Of a stretch of 64,000 bases of DNA, positions 1 through 10,310 are shown one piece after another. The stretch comes from Apis mellifera. Lineage: Eukaryota > Arthropoda > Insecta > Hymenoptera > Apidae. The position numbers and the translations under genes are program-made. The stretch covers positions 10,831,431 to 10,895,430 of the forward strand of contig NC_037649.1 of NCBI RefSeq assembly GCF_003254395.2, given 5' to 3'. Below the pieces are notes generated by a model. The model did not search any database. It was not told where the DNA came from and saw nothing but the letters and a program-made list of their open reading frames with translations. How positions within the stretch are numbered: the first letter of the stretch is position 1; every line of letters begins with the position of its first letter.

Positions 1-2000
1 ACCCCTCCCAATTTTAGAACGCCTATTCCGACCCTCCGGTAGCTTAGAACTATTCGATTACCCCTGTCCACCGTTTAATGGGGGCGTCCTTAGAAACGTA
101 TGGAAAGAAAACTTAGCCACAGGATATTATAAACGCTCTTCTAACTTGCGTAGAAAACACAAATATACGGGAAATATTTGTCAGATTTTTCACAATCATT
201 GTCAATACCTTGTTATTATATTTATTTATTTCTAATGCATTGCATACGATGGGTATTCAAGTTACTGTTTATTTCTTTTTATTTTTATGCTTTACTTTTG
301 TAGTTTCGTGGTCATACAGTTTTTAAATTATTATTAGATTATTCATAAGAAGTGTATCATATAATGTGACTAATGTATAATTTATGAAAAATCAATGAAA
401 TGATTTACAAAGATGATTCATCGAATATCGTATTAATTCTTATAATTTTTTTCTATTCCCACTTTGTAACTTTACCCAATTTTCTATGGTATTTACTGGA
501 TATACGTTTTTTTAAACTTCCTTTGTGGTTTTCTTTTGTAATATGATCTAATATATAGTTTTTCGTGTAAAAAATCTTTATTTTAAATTAGAATGTTAAA
601 TTCTTTTTGATTATATGAAATAAACAAATACATAGACTCCATCTTATTGGGTAATATTCTATTCTAAATGAATTGACCATAATTTGTTTCCTGTCTCTTT
701 CCTGTATACAGTTTTAATTGTCATTTCTCTACAACAGTATATGCTTATTTCGTTCTTGGTCCCCTATCAATGAAAATGAAAAAAAAGATAAAGAGAAAAT
801 CCAAATAACGGAAAATGAATTGGAAAACTGCTGTACATCTACACTATCTTGGGTTTGCAGCTGCTACGGGATGTACATGTGATTTCACTTCGATTGAGAA
901 AATGCAATCTGCATCTGTGACCTGTCATATATTTCATATATGATGGATTGAAAAATAGAAGATATTTTTAATGGAAAAAAGATTGCAAATTGTGAAAAAT
1001 CTCGGAATGGTCTATGAAAAAATTCTTATCCGTTATTAGAAACTTTAAACGTAAAATATTCAACGTTATATTCTTGTTATTTTTTTATCTATATCAAAAA
1101 TACAAATTTCTAAGCTGTACTGTTCGTCGATTTTTATTTGAATGTTTTTTTTCATTATTTTTCTTGAAAAATATAGTTTTTATCAATAGAAATATTGATA
1201 ATCTATCCTAAATTTAAATATACTTTTTATTGAATTATGATTTGTACGAAAACAATTTTTTATTCTATGTTAAAAAAATTATGATGGAAATTATTACAAA
1301 TAAAAGTAAAACAAATATAGAAAAAGCTATAAATTTATAAAATAGTATATTATTTTGTAAATATTAAATTTATACTTATAAGTGTGGCGATCGCAAAGAA
1401 AAGCAATTAATTCACACATTTTAAATTTATATTATAAATATATTTTATCAAGTTTAGAATAAATTACCATCGCATTATAACAGTCGATAAGTTAGGATTT
1501 AGGAGATCTCTTACTTGCCAGCGCAGCAGTTGCGGTTTCTATAACAGTTTACAAGTGAAAGTTCCGTATTTTTCGCTAGGGTTTTTTTTCGTCACTAAAA
1601 AAAACTTGGATACAATTTACAATTCCGTTCATGTTGTAATAATGATCGTTCATCTCTTTCTTGTTTAAATTGCAAATTAAATTATCCAAATATTATTTCA
1701 TAACACATTAAAATATCTTTTAGTATTTTTAAATAGATGCGTCAAATAAGATATCTTTCTAGTTAAAAAAATTTATTCACATATTTTTAGAATCAAATAA
1801 TATTCAGGTTTTTAATTGATTGGAAATAAAATCTCGTGTATCTTAATTTATTTTCAAAGAAACAACTATATCATTTTCAAACTGCGTATACATTCAATAT
1901 ACTCCATCACGTTGTGAACGATTTTTTTTCTATTCTATCTTATCTAGAATCCTAGATAAGATTCTAGATAAATCTGTCTTCGATAAATTAATATTATTTT
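1..2000. other. AT-rich non-coding stretch
   Basis: No coding region can be supported. The sequence is very AT-rich with many homopolymer T and A runs, and all open frames are short and low-complexity. Near 1920-1970 there is a small run of near-repeats of TCTAGAT/ATCTAGA, probably chance. Confidence 0.6.
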
Positions 2001-3850
2001 ATCTATTCAGTTAAGTGTAACTCTTATAAAGAAGAGATCAAGTCGGTAATATTTCTTCGTGGTGTATCGTTCTTCATCGGTTTTTCGTGCAATCGATTCG
2101 GAGGGCGAGAGTTCGGAAAGTTTTCGTCCTGGCCGAGATCTAATCTCTCGATGTTTCACTACACCCTCGCAGTCAGTCCTTCTCGTAGACAATTTGGAAC
2201 AGCCTGTACCAACAGCCTAATGAACAGTTGGTTCCTATTGGTAGAAGGCGCCCGCGTTTAGACCTCGTTATGTTACGGTAGCGCAGCTGGCATTGCCCCG
2301 GATGGCCTCCCCCTGTTTCCCTCTCCTTCTCCCCCCTCCCTCCCCCCTCCATTTTCGAAACGATCCTCGTGCCCCTTCTTATTTCTCTAGCGACTCTAGC
2401 TTGTTGGCCTAGAAAACTATTCCCCGAGCAGTAAATCGCCCTGCACGTACGAATAATCGGATGAAATACGAGCTGTACAACACCGGTCATTATATGCGTT
2501 TCGTGGCCAAAATCCACGACTCTTCTCCTTTCGCCTTTCACCTATTTCTTTCACCGAATCAAATTTTCGAAAGTATCGTGTCGGACGCGTAATACGGGGA
2601 ATTATTCCCAGTGAACAGCAGAAAACAAGCGTTCCATTTGGAGTAAGATTTATATATTAAGGTTGAGAAATAAAAGAGGCTCGACTCGACGCGGTCAAAA
2701 ATCGGGACAATGCACGCCATCTCTCTTTTATATAAATGTGAAAATGTTCAGAATTGTCGAATCGAGACCAGAGATATTTAAGATATTTAGAGTATATATA
2801 CAGAATCTTTTCATTATCTATCCAATTAATAATATTAGAGAAATCGACGTGTAATTTTACAATTTCAAAATTATAGAATTCAAAATAGAATAATAATATT
2901 TCAAAACATATATTTCTAATTCAACTTCAATTCTTTTTCCATTCCTAATTTTCCATCAATCACATTCACGCTTTCTTAAAATTAATTTAACAACAGAATT
3001 TTGCGGTTTACGGAATACAAATGACATTTTATTTCTCAATTCTTCTCATTTTATTTCTTATCCGCTTTCGCGTTTTTTGTGTAACGTTTCATAGGTTAGT
3101 CGGCGGCAAGAAAATTCTGTTAGTCCAGAAGGCGTAAAGATCGTATTTCCCTTTTCCAATCCCTGTCTCCTCTTCTCTCTTGGGTTTCTGTTTTTTTTTT
3201 CACCGATTTCCTTCAGACAAGTCGCAGGCAAGATTTTCTAGTTATCACGGTCTCTGGCCTGGCAGCTGCAGCTGTTACGAATGCCGTGGTAACGAGCGTA
3301 TCCAAAGGATCGAGGAATCCATTATCCCGCCGTGAAATAGGAAAAAAGTTAGCGTGCAACGAGAAAAAAAGAAAAAGAAAAAAAAAATTGATCTCACGGA
3401 TGGATCCTGCGATGACAATATCCAAGGGTAGCCAATTGGAGAGTAGTTTTTTTTCACCGACATCTCTTTCATTTTCCTTTCCGGCATAACTTTTCTTCTA
3501 CGGATTATCCTTTCTTCTATATTGCTCCGTCCTCAAGGATCATCTTTGTCATTGATTATGCTTAGGCCTCTCTGCACACGAAGGTGCATTCGAAGAATGG
3601 ATTATTAAGGGAATTCCGGTTTTTCCGATCTTCTTGGCATCGTATTATTTATTTCTTATAGATATTTTTTTATAAACTGCCAGTATAAATAATAATATTC
3701 TCTTTCTTATATTCTCGAGTATATAAGAAAAATAGGTAATTAAACGAATCTAATAATAGTAAAATTAAACACCATTCATCTTTTTCATTCATCGCGTAAT
3801 ATGCTTAAAATAATAACAACAATTTATTTTATTCAATTTCGTGATGTCGT
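2001..3850. other. GC islands with no supported gene
   Basis: GC rises sharply at about 2.05-2.60 kb and 3.10-3.60 kb. The first island carries a pyrimidine-rich tract (2310-2350). The second has two abutting CAGCTG E-boxes (3263-3274). The open frames on both strands overlap each other and are rich in Arg/Ser, as expected of GC-rich non-coding DNA. These look like regulatory or promoter-type islands, but no transcript structure is visible. Confidence 0.4.
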
Positions 3851-3853
3851 TTA

Positions 3854-4204
3854 TTGTCAAGTTTATCGAACAATAGTTATCAATGTTATTATCATAATCC
3901 TTCGCAGATTTTATTAGGATCGTGCCTATTGTTTTCGTCGGGTTACCTGTCCCTTGGATCAGCATGTAGTTATTCCAGCAGATGGAGAATAGGAAAGTAT
4001 AACAACGATGTCTCTTGCGGTTACGCTGCTGTTAAAATAGGACAATCGTTTGATGTGTTGGAATTAGGAATTCTAACGGTCGTCGAAAGATGTTACTCCT
4101 TTCCCAGGAGGGAACATAATGGCACAGCAACGGAAGATAATTTAACGTTCCCAACCGCATCTATAATTTTCTATAATTTGTTATCATCACATTGGTGGCA
4201 TTAA
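3854..4204 (+). CDS. Doubtful 116-codon ORF
   Basis: An open frame with a non-ATG (TTG) start, ending in TAA before position 4205. It is not low-complexity and is longer than its AT-rich surroundings would suggest. However, it has no good start context, no family motif I recognise and no convincing flanking splice sites. An unspliced fragment, a decayed exon or chance are all possible. I list it only because it is the most protein-like frame in the first 14 kb. Confidence 0.12.
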   Translation: MSSLSNNSYQCYYHNPSQILLGSCLLFSSGYLSLGSACSYSSRWRIGKYNNDVSCGYAAVKIGQSFDVLELGILTVVERCYSFPRREHNGTATEDNLTFPTASIIFYNLLSSHWWH

Positions 4205-4253
4205 GCGCTCGTGTAAAAACGCGTTGGATCGATAGAAATTATTCGATAGACAA

Positions 4254-4570
4254 TTATATCGGGAATCTTTGCTCTACTTTTCCTCGCTTATTCGTATAAA
4301 AAAAAAGTATTCGTTTGGATCGATGCTCGATCGTTGGAAGAAAATTTTCGGATTCGGTTCGAAAATGGCGTGGATTACAAACACACGTGTCCAACCACGT
4401 TGCTCGTGTACGCGCGTACCTATATGTAGACACGTACGTGCACATATGGTAGCTGAAGGGGCAGGTTCGAGGCACCAACCTTGGCAAAAGGGCCCAGCGT
4501 ATAAATGGCGGCCGAAAATTCGCAAACTCGCGAACTTTGTGCAACATATTTCCCCTCCTTTTCGACTCTG
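4254..4570 (+). promoter_or_regulatory. Promoter-like GC island with TATA and E-boxes
   Basis: This short GC-rich island contains CACGTG (within ACACGTGT near 4384), several TACGTG/CATATG elements, and a TATA-like GTATAAATGG at about 4500 followed directly by GGCGGCC. Just downstream is the inverted repeat TTCGC-N6-GCGAA (about 4518-4533), which recurs at 12.75 kb. No exon can be recognised after it. Promoter function is inferred from motif clustering only. Confidence 0.3.
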
Positions 4571-5227
4571 ATATATTTATATGGATCAGATTAAATTTTT
4601 ATATTGGAATATTAAATGCATAACAGATATTATCAGAGGATTTATTGAAAATTTATTTGAATCGGTAGAAATAAAGTGAAAAGAATATCTTTAAAATATA
4701 TGCCAGAGAGGGAGGAAATTTAATACATCTACGGATTTCGCGATTTACAATATTAAAATGTATCTATATTCGTTAGATATCTTTTTCATCTTTACAATCG
4801 TTTATAATCGTTGTAGGAATTTCATTTTTTTTAATTTCCTTTTCTTTGAAACTACATTTTTTTGTAATATTGACTTGATTCACTTTGAGAAAGAATTTTA
4901 ATATTTTCACGATTCTAAGCAATATTATACATATATATGTGAATAAAATATTGCAGGAAAATCTCGATAATATAGACGAGTATTCAATCGTTGAAATATT
5001 TGAAACGATGATTATTTTATTACTTTTATTGAACGATCAATGCGATCCTATTAAAGAATCGAATAGATTTTTTTTTTCTTTTAGACAAAAGTTCAAAAAT
5101 TAATTTTTACATAAAAAAAATCTGTCTGTAAATATTTATAAATGAAAAAAATTGAATAGCAAACGCGGGAGGTGCGGTCGCAGATGTAACTCCTCTTTCT
5201 TTCGAATTTTCATTGAGAAAGAAACAG

Positions 5228-5440
5228 TTAGAGGAGGAACGGCCGTTGCATCCCCCTCTTTTGTCGTCGAATCCACGGTGTGCATCGTTGCATCGCTTTA
5301 TTGTATGCACTCGCAGTGACGAGGGGAGCCAACAAGAGACATCCTCCGCACGGTGATGGACTCTTTTGGTGGGGATAGATACATTGGTGGAGGGGTGATG
5401 CATTCAAGTGGGGGGTAATGCACTTTGCATGGTCGAGAAC
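5228..5440. repeat. Diverged duplicated module, copy A
   Basis: A TGCA-rich, GC-rich block in AT-rich surroundings. It is collinear with 6050-6262. Shared landmarks in order are TGGATTCG/TGGATCCG (read on the minus strand), TTGCATCG, GGTGGGGATAGATAC/GGTGGGATACCAC and GGGGTAATGCA (5412 versus 6215). The copies are about 800 bp apart in the same orientation. Function is unknown. Confidence 0.45.
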
Positions 5441-6049
5441 TGCAGCTTTCAACCGCCATGAGACATTCGTACGGTATTTTCAAGCATTGAATAGGACGCT
5501 ATTCCAAAGCTGGATTTCTCTATTTTTTCGAATTTTCGAAAAAGGAATGTTAGAAATAATAAAGAGAGAGATACGTACGGTTTATCTTTCTTCGATACAA
5601 AGTATATTTTTAAGCAATCTTTTTATTATTTTCCCTATTCAATTTTTATCATATTTATAATATTTTAATCGAAACTTAAAATCTGATGTTTGGAACAACA
5701 AAGCAACTATTGCAATAATAACGAAATTTATTGAGAAATTATCGTATTTTAAACATCCAAGTTGGATTATTTTTTTATAGATTCAGAAACAATTGTAATC
5801 CTTGAAATTTACTATAATCGTTAAAGCTACGTCAATTATTTTAACACTATTTTGACATTTTATATATTTTGAAACGGAAAAAAAAAAAATAATTTCTCGA
5901 ATTATAACGTAATTTTAATTCTCCCTCGATCTCAATCAATTTTCTCCCGTTCTCCATCGCAAAAAATTAAAAGATTCCTGTTCGTCTCAGTGTCGATTGA
6001 ACGAAATTTCGTCACGAAATTGAAAATAACGCGCGGTTGATCGACGGAC

Positions 6050-6262
6050 TTCATTACGGATCCATGGCAGACGTCCATTGGCGGAACTGTTTATGGTGGG
6101 GCACTGGCAATGCACATTTACGCATGCCGCACGCCAAGTCTTGCATCGTGCATCGCATACTTGACGCCGTGTGGGAGAGACACTGCACCGCGATGGTGGG
6201 ATACCACACGTAGAGGGGTAATGCATTTTAGCGAGCGGTGCAGCGGGAACTGCGATCGACAT
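6050..6262. repeat. Diverged duplicated module, copy B
   Basis: Second copy of the TGCA-rich module (see 5228-5440), same orientation and collinear landmarks. The copies have diverged with small insertions and deletions, so this is an old duplication or two members of a dispersed family. Confidence 0.45.
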
Positions 6263-6539
6263 TGGTACGCCAGTTTCGCTTCCGCGTTAATATCGAAATT
6301 TCCCACGTTCTTTCGATGTGTTCGTGTTCGTAAAAATATTATTCCTTTCCGAAATAAACGAAACGAATATTTATAAAGATTTATAAAATAAAAATTCTTC
6401 CCGCGTGAAGTAAACTCGAAATTCATTCCCTAAATTAATAATAATCTATCGTAGAAGAAATATTTGTATCATATTTAATTTACAAAAACAAAATTTTTTA
6501 AATTATCAACGTTACATTATTTCGATTTTCCAAACGCGA

Positions 6540-7670
6540 AGTTATTCTAAAAATGTCTCCCCTTTAAGAAGGAGAAATAAGATTGTAATTGAAGGTTGCG
6601 GTTCAAGATCTCGGGGAAACAAAAGGTCGGATAACGGTGAAAGTAAAAGTTGTCCTTTCCTTTCTTCGTCGTGGAAGAAGAAGCTGGCTAGATTCGGTCG
6701 AGCGACCTTACACCGGTCTCGAGAATCGACCGACAACGTATTCTCTTCGAAAAACTTTCGTTCCCTCGTGCAAGATATATACACGTTGGTACAAAGCTAG
6801 GAAAAGGAAAGTTGTTCCGGCTACGATCTGGGTTGGAAAGGCTTTGCGGCCGATCAGGGTCGCGTCGATGGTTCGACGCGGGAAGAGTAGTGGCACCGTA
6901 AAAGTTTCACGAGGGTGAACTCGGAAAGCGCGAGAGGAGGGGGGAAGGGAGTGGAGAGATATCGGGCGTAAAAATAGAAAGGGACGAAGGTATAGACGGA
7001 AAGAGAAGAGGGGAAAGCTGGTGGTTGCAAGTGGGTAAGCGGTAGGAAGCGGGACGAGTCGGCGGGGTGGAGGGAGGAAGATAGAGAGAAAGTACGTGAC
7101 GCAGGGAGGGAAAGGAGGAGAGGGAGGAGGAGGAGGAAGAAGGGCGCGAGGGTTGGGGAGAGAAAGAAAATCGTGCGGAGAGAAAGAAAAGGGTGAGCGC
7201 GGGGATGGTGGTTTGGATGGAGGGGGAGAGGGCGAGGGAGAGGGAGAGGGGATAGGTTAAGGGAGAAGGTTAGTGGACGGGAGGCATAGGCCTTCCGCTA
7301 GGCAGGGGTGAGTCACCCTGTATTAACGAGCGGCTACGCCCATTCAAAAGATGGCTGTTTCTCGATTGACCAATTAGATTTCGCGATGTGGCCCGTGTCG
7401 AAAAAGCGCGGCAAACGTGACCCTCCTGGCCACCCTGTCGCACGAGGGCTTCGAGCTAGAGGGATGCTTTTATTTATGTCTCCTTTCTCCCTTCCCCCCC
7501 TTCCTTTCCAATACCGAGAAAAAAATTTTTTCCCCACCGCGTGCGCCGCTCCCTCCGCGCCCCTACGATCTCTCCCCCTTTCCTTTTTGCGCCACGAAAA
7601 TTCCAGCCGGAAAATGATAATCCGCTTCCGGTAGCGCGCATCTTGCGAACCCAACCTTCTTTTCAACATC
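6540..7670. promoter_or_regulatory. GC/CpG island with strand-asymmetric purine tract
   Basis: About 1.1 kb of GC-rich DNA. From roughly 6905 to 7270 the plus strand is strongly purine-biased (GGGA/GAGG repeats), with a G-quadruplex motif at 7222-7251. A 13-bp palindrome, GGGTGAGTCACCC (7306-7318), contains the AP-1/CNC core TGAGTCA. Open frames in the island are overlapping and Arg/Lys-rich and are not supported as genes. The island could mark an unannotated promoter. Confidence 0.35.
7222..7251 (+). promoter_or_regulatory. G-quadruplex motif
   Basis: Five G-runs of three or more separated by 3-nt loops (AGA, CGA, AGA, AGA), a textbook intramolecular quadruplex pattern on the plus strand inside a GC island. 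Function is inferred only. Confidence 0.6.
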
Positions 7671-8520
7671 TTGCGTGAAATTACTATGTTTGCTCACTGG
7701 ATTTCTTCTTCTTTTCTCGTTATCGTATCGATAAATTATTTAGGGTTTTTGGAAACGTTTGAAAGAACCTTCAAAAATTATCAATTATCTTTCTCTCTTC
7801 GTAAATTGAAATGTTTCATTTCACGATATATTTGAAAATTTATCTATTTGTGCGTGTAGTATTGTAGTATTTTAAAGAAAGAAATATATAATATATATAA
7901 TTCAATATTGCATTCCTTACGGTGATTCTAATATATTTATCTTTTAAATTTTCCGTATTTTTATCCGTTTTCTTAAAAATCATCGAGGAAATTTATATTT
8001 TTCAAATAGAATATTATTTTAGAGTTTGATAAATTAAAGGAATGTTATTTTTTTTATTACACGTGTTAAGCATGTATTCGATAAAAAGAAAGTAATATTT
8101 TAAAATTTATAATATAAATATAATATAATTCGATGCGTCTGTTTATCAATAATATTATTTTAACGTAAAAGTAACGCATATTGTATATAATATTAATTTT
8201 AATAATATACGTTAATATCACTCTATTAAACATTGTAATCAACAATGTAAAAAAATACGCAAAACAATTTTTACGAATAATATAAACTTGAATTACAAAA
8301 ATAAAAATAAATACTTACTCGAAATATTATTCCATTTAAAATTTCCTATCATTACTCTTCTATTTATCCTACTGTATATAGTAAAATTTTCTATTCGTCC
8401 GTTCCAATTTCTACGAGATGATACAGATTTTCGGTTGTCATTAAATATCACATAACATCGCTAATCGATCAACAATATTCTTCTCGTAAAAAAAAAAAAA
8501 TCGTTAGTCCAAATCGTTTG
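7671..8520. other. AT-rich spacer
   Basis: Very AT-rich DNA with TATA/AATATT runs. I see no gene, RNA or repeat here. Confidence 0.55.
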
Positions 8521-9049
8521 CACGACGCCGAAAAATAAAAGTATTTATTCCGTTTGACGACTCGTGTTCCATTCGGATATCGTATTCATAGAGCGGGCAA
8601 AAGTTGAGGCTAGGCGAGCTAGTCCTACGCCTATGGATTCCTAGAAGTCGGCATGTTCAGGACTCATTGGGCGTGTATAGACGCTTGTGCGTATCCGACC
8701 TAACAGCACTCTAGGGTGGTGTCGTAGATATACGTTGGCCTTGTACAGAATTTTTAAACCTTGCCTCAGGTCGGCCAGGAATTTTCTGATCCCGAGTTTA
8801 CTTTTGTCCCGGGAAATTTTTTTCACCCGAGAAAGAATTTTTATACCTGTCCCAGTCCCTTTCCGTTGCAAGGAAACTGTTTTCCTCTCGACCTTGGAAC
8901 GAAATTTACGGGAGAGGCAATTCCTAGAAAATTTTCCACTCATCCTTCGATTCGCTTTTCCGTCCTGTTCGAACGTGAAATTTCAACGTGAATTTTTAAG
9001 ATTTGGAAATTCCGATTCGTTGAAAACTATTTACGCTGCACTATTTATC

Positions 9050-9092
<43 letters not shown>
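9050..9092. repeat. (TC)n microsatellite
   Basis: A run of TC dinucleotides with a single TTT interruption near 9062-9065. Confidence 0.9.
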
Positions 9093-9095
<3 letters not shown>

Positions 9096-10036
9096 ATTTA
9101 TAACCGTGGTTCATTTACGGAAACGGAATACACGTAAGAAGCATTCCAAGTGTTATTCATCGCTCGAAATGGTTCGACAAGTTAGTTTCCATCCGGAAGT
9201 AGTTTTCATAGGCGACGAAGAATTATTATTATTATTATTATTTTTTTTTTTCTTTTCCTTGTGGTATTGGTAAGGGGGTTGAATGGACGTGTAAGGCACA
9301 GCTGAATGGCTAACGAGATCTTCTCTCGTTTCATAGGCATTAGGTACTTGCACATGTATGCCATCATTCATGCGATAGAAACGCTCCAATACAAGCGTAT
9401 TTCTGCTCCTTCCAGGAGCGTATCAACCGTTCGATGCCTCGAATCATTGAATCTCACGGAGTGAGAATAAATTTTCTAATTCTAATAATTAGAAATACGA
9501 GACGAGAAATAACTCTCTCTCTCTTTCTCTATCTACGTTCAAATTTAGGTCTGAAACTTTCACTTTAAAAATTCTTTGCATGCCATTATCTAACCGCATA
9601 ACTTGCCGAATTCTTTTTTTTCACCGTATCCACCGTCAACCAGCAGAAAAATCGATTTTGTCGTGTATCTTTTTCCCGTTAACCCAGTCCTCGCAACGTT
9701 ATCCACATTATCCGCCGATGAAACGTTGCGCGAGCGTGCACGTGTGTATTTTCGGGGAAAGCAGAGGGAGGATGGGACAGTCCCTTCGTATAATTAGCGT
9801 ACGGCCCTGAATACACACTTAAACACACGTATCGTAGGTAAAAACGTAGGACGGAAGATGGAATAGAGAAGGTTGCACGTGCTTCGTTCACCGGCGAGGT
9901 TGTGGTACCCGGCTTCGCAAGGACAACGGCCCGGTTTCCATCGGCCGTGCGCGTACACACACATACACATATATATATATATAAGAATTCGGGATTCAAA
10001 GAGCGGGTCGCCATTTGCAATCGAAAACAAAAAACA

Positions 10037-10170
10037 AGGAAAAAAAAAAGAAAAAGAAAAAGAAAAAAGAAGAGAAAAAGAAAGGAGAAAAGAGAGAAAA
10101 AAAGAAGAAGGAGAAAAGACAAAAAGAAGAAGAAAAAAAAGAAGGAGGAGAAGAGAAAAAAATAGAGTAG
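10037..10170 (+). repeat. Polypurine tract (A/G)n
   Basis: About 130 bases made almost only of A and G on the plus strand (AAAAAG, GAAGAAG and GGAGAA units), with one isolated C near 10119. Such mirror-like tracts can form triplex DNA, and they explain the Lys-rich and Phe/Leu-rich spurious frames here. Confidence 0.85.
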
Positions 10171-10310
10171 GAGCGGCGAACAAACGGATTCGACCGGGGG
10201 GCGATTCCCTTGCTTTCTCGGGGTCGTTACCCCCTTTCGGATTTGGGTCATTGCTCGAAGGGAGCTTTGATTCGGCATCGATGAGAAAATTCATTTGACT
10301 ATATCAATAG

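Larger units (their letters stand above)
8521..10310. other. GC-richer stretch with simple repeats
   Basis: Non-coding DNA interrupted by a (TC)n microsatellite (9050-9092), an (ATT)n tract (9222-9240) running into poly-T, a short (CA/TA)n tract (9956-9982), and a nearly pure purine tract (10037-10170). Long apparent frames crossing these tracts (up to 199 codons on the minus strand) are repeat artefacts. Confidence 0.5.

Noticed and set aside
6589..6918. 109-codon basic frame in the GC island
   Set aside because: No good start context, splice sites or domain. Basic composition is expected from purine-rich GC-island DNA.
9679..10294. 199- and 166-codon frames on the minus strand
   Set aside because: Both are translations of the polypurine tract (runs of Phe/Leu/Ser) and are repeat artefacts.
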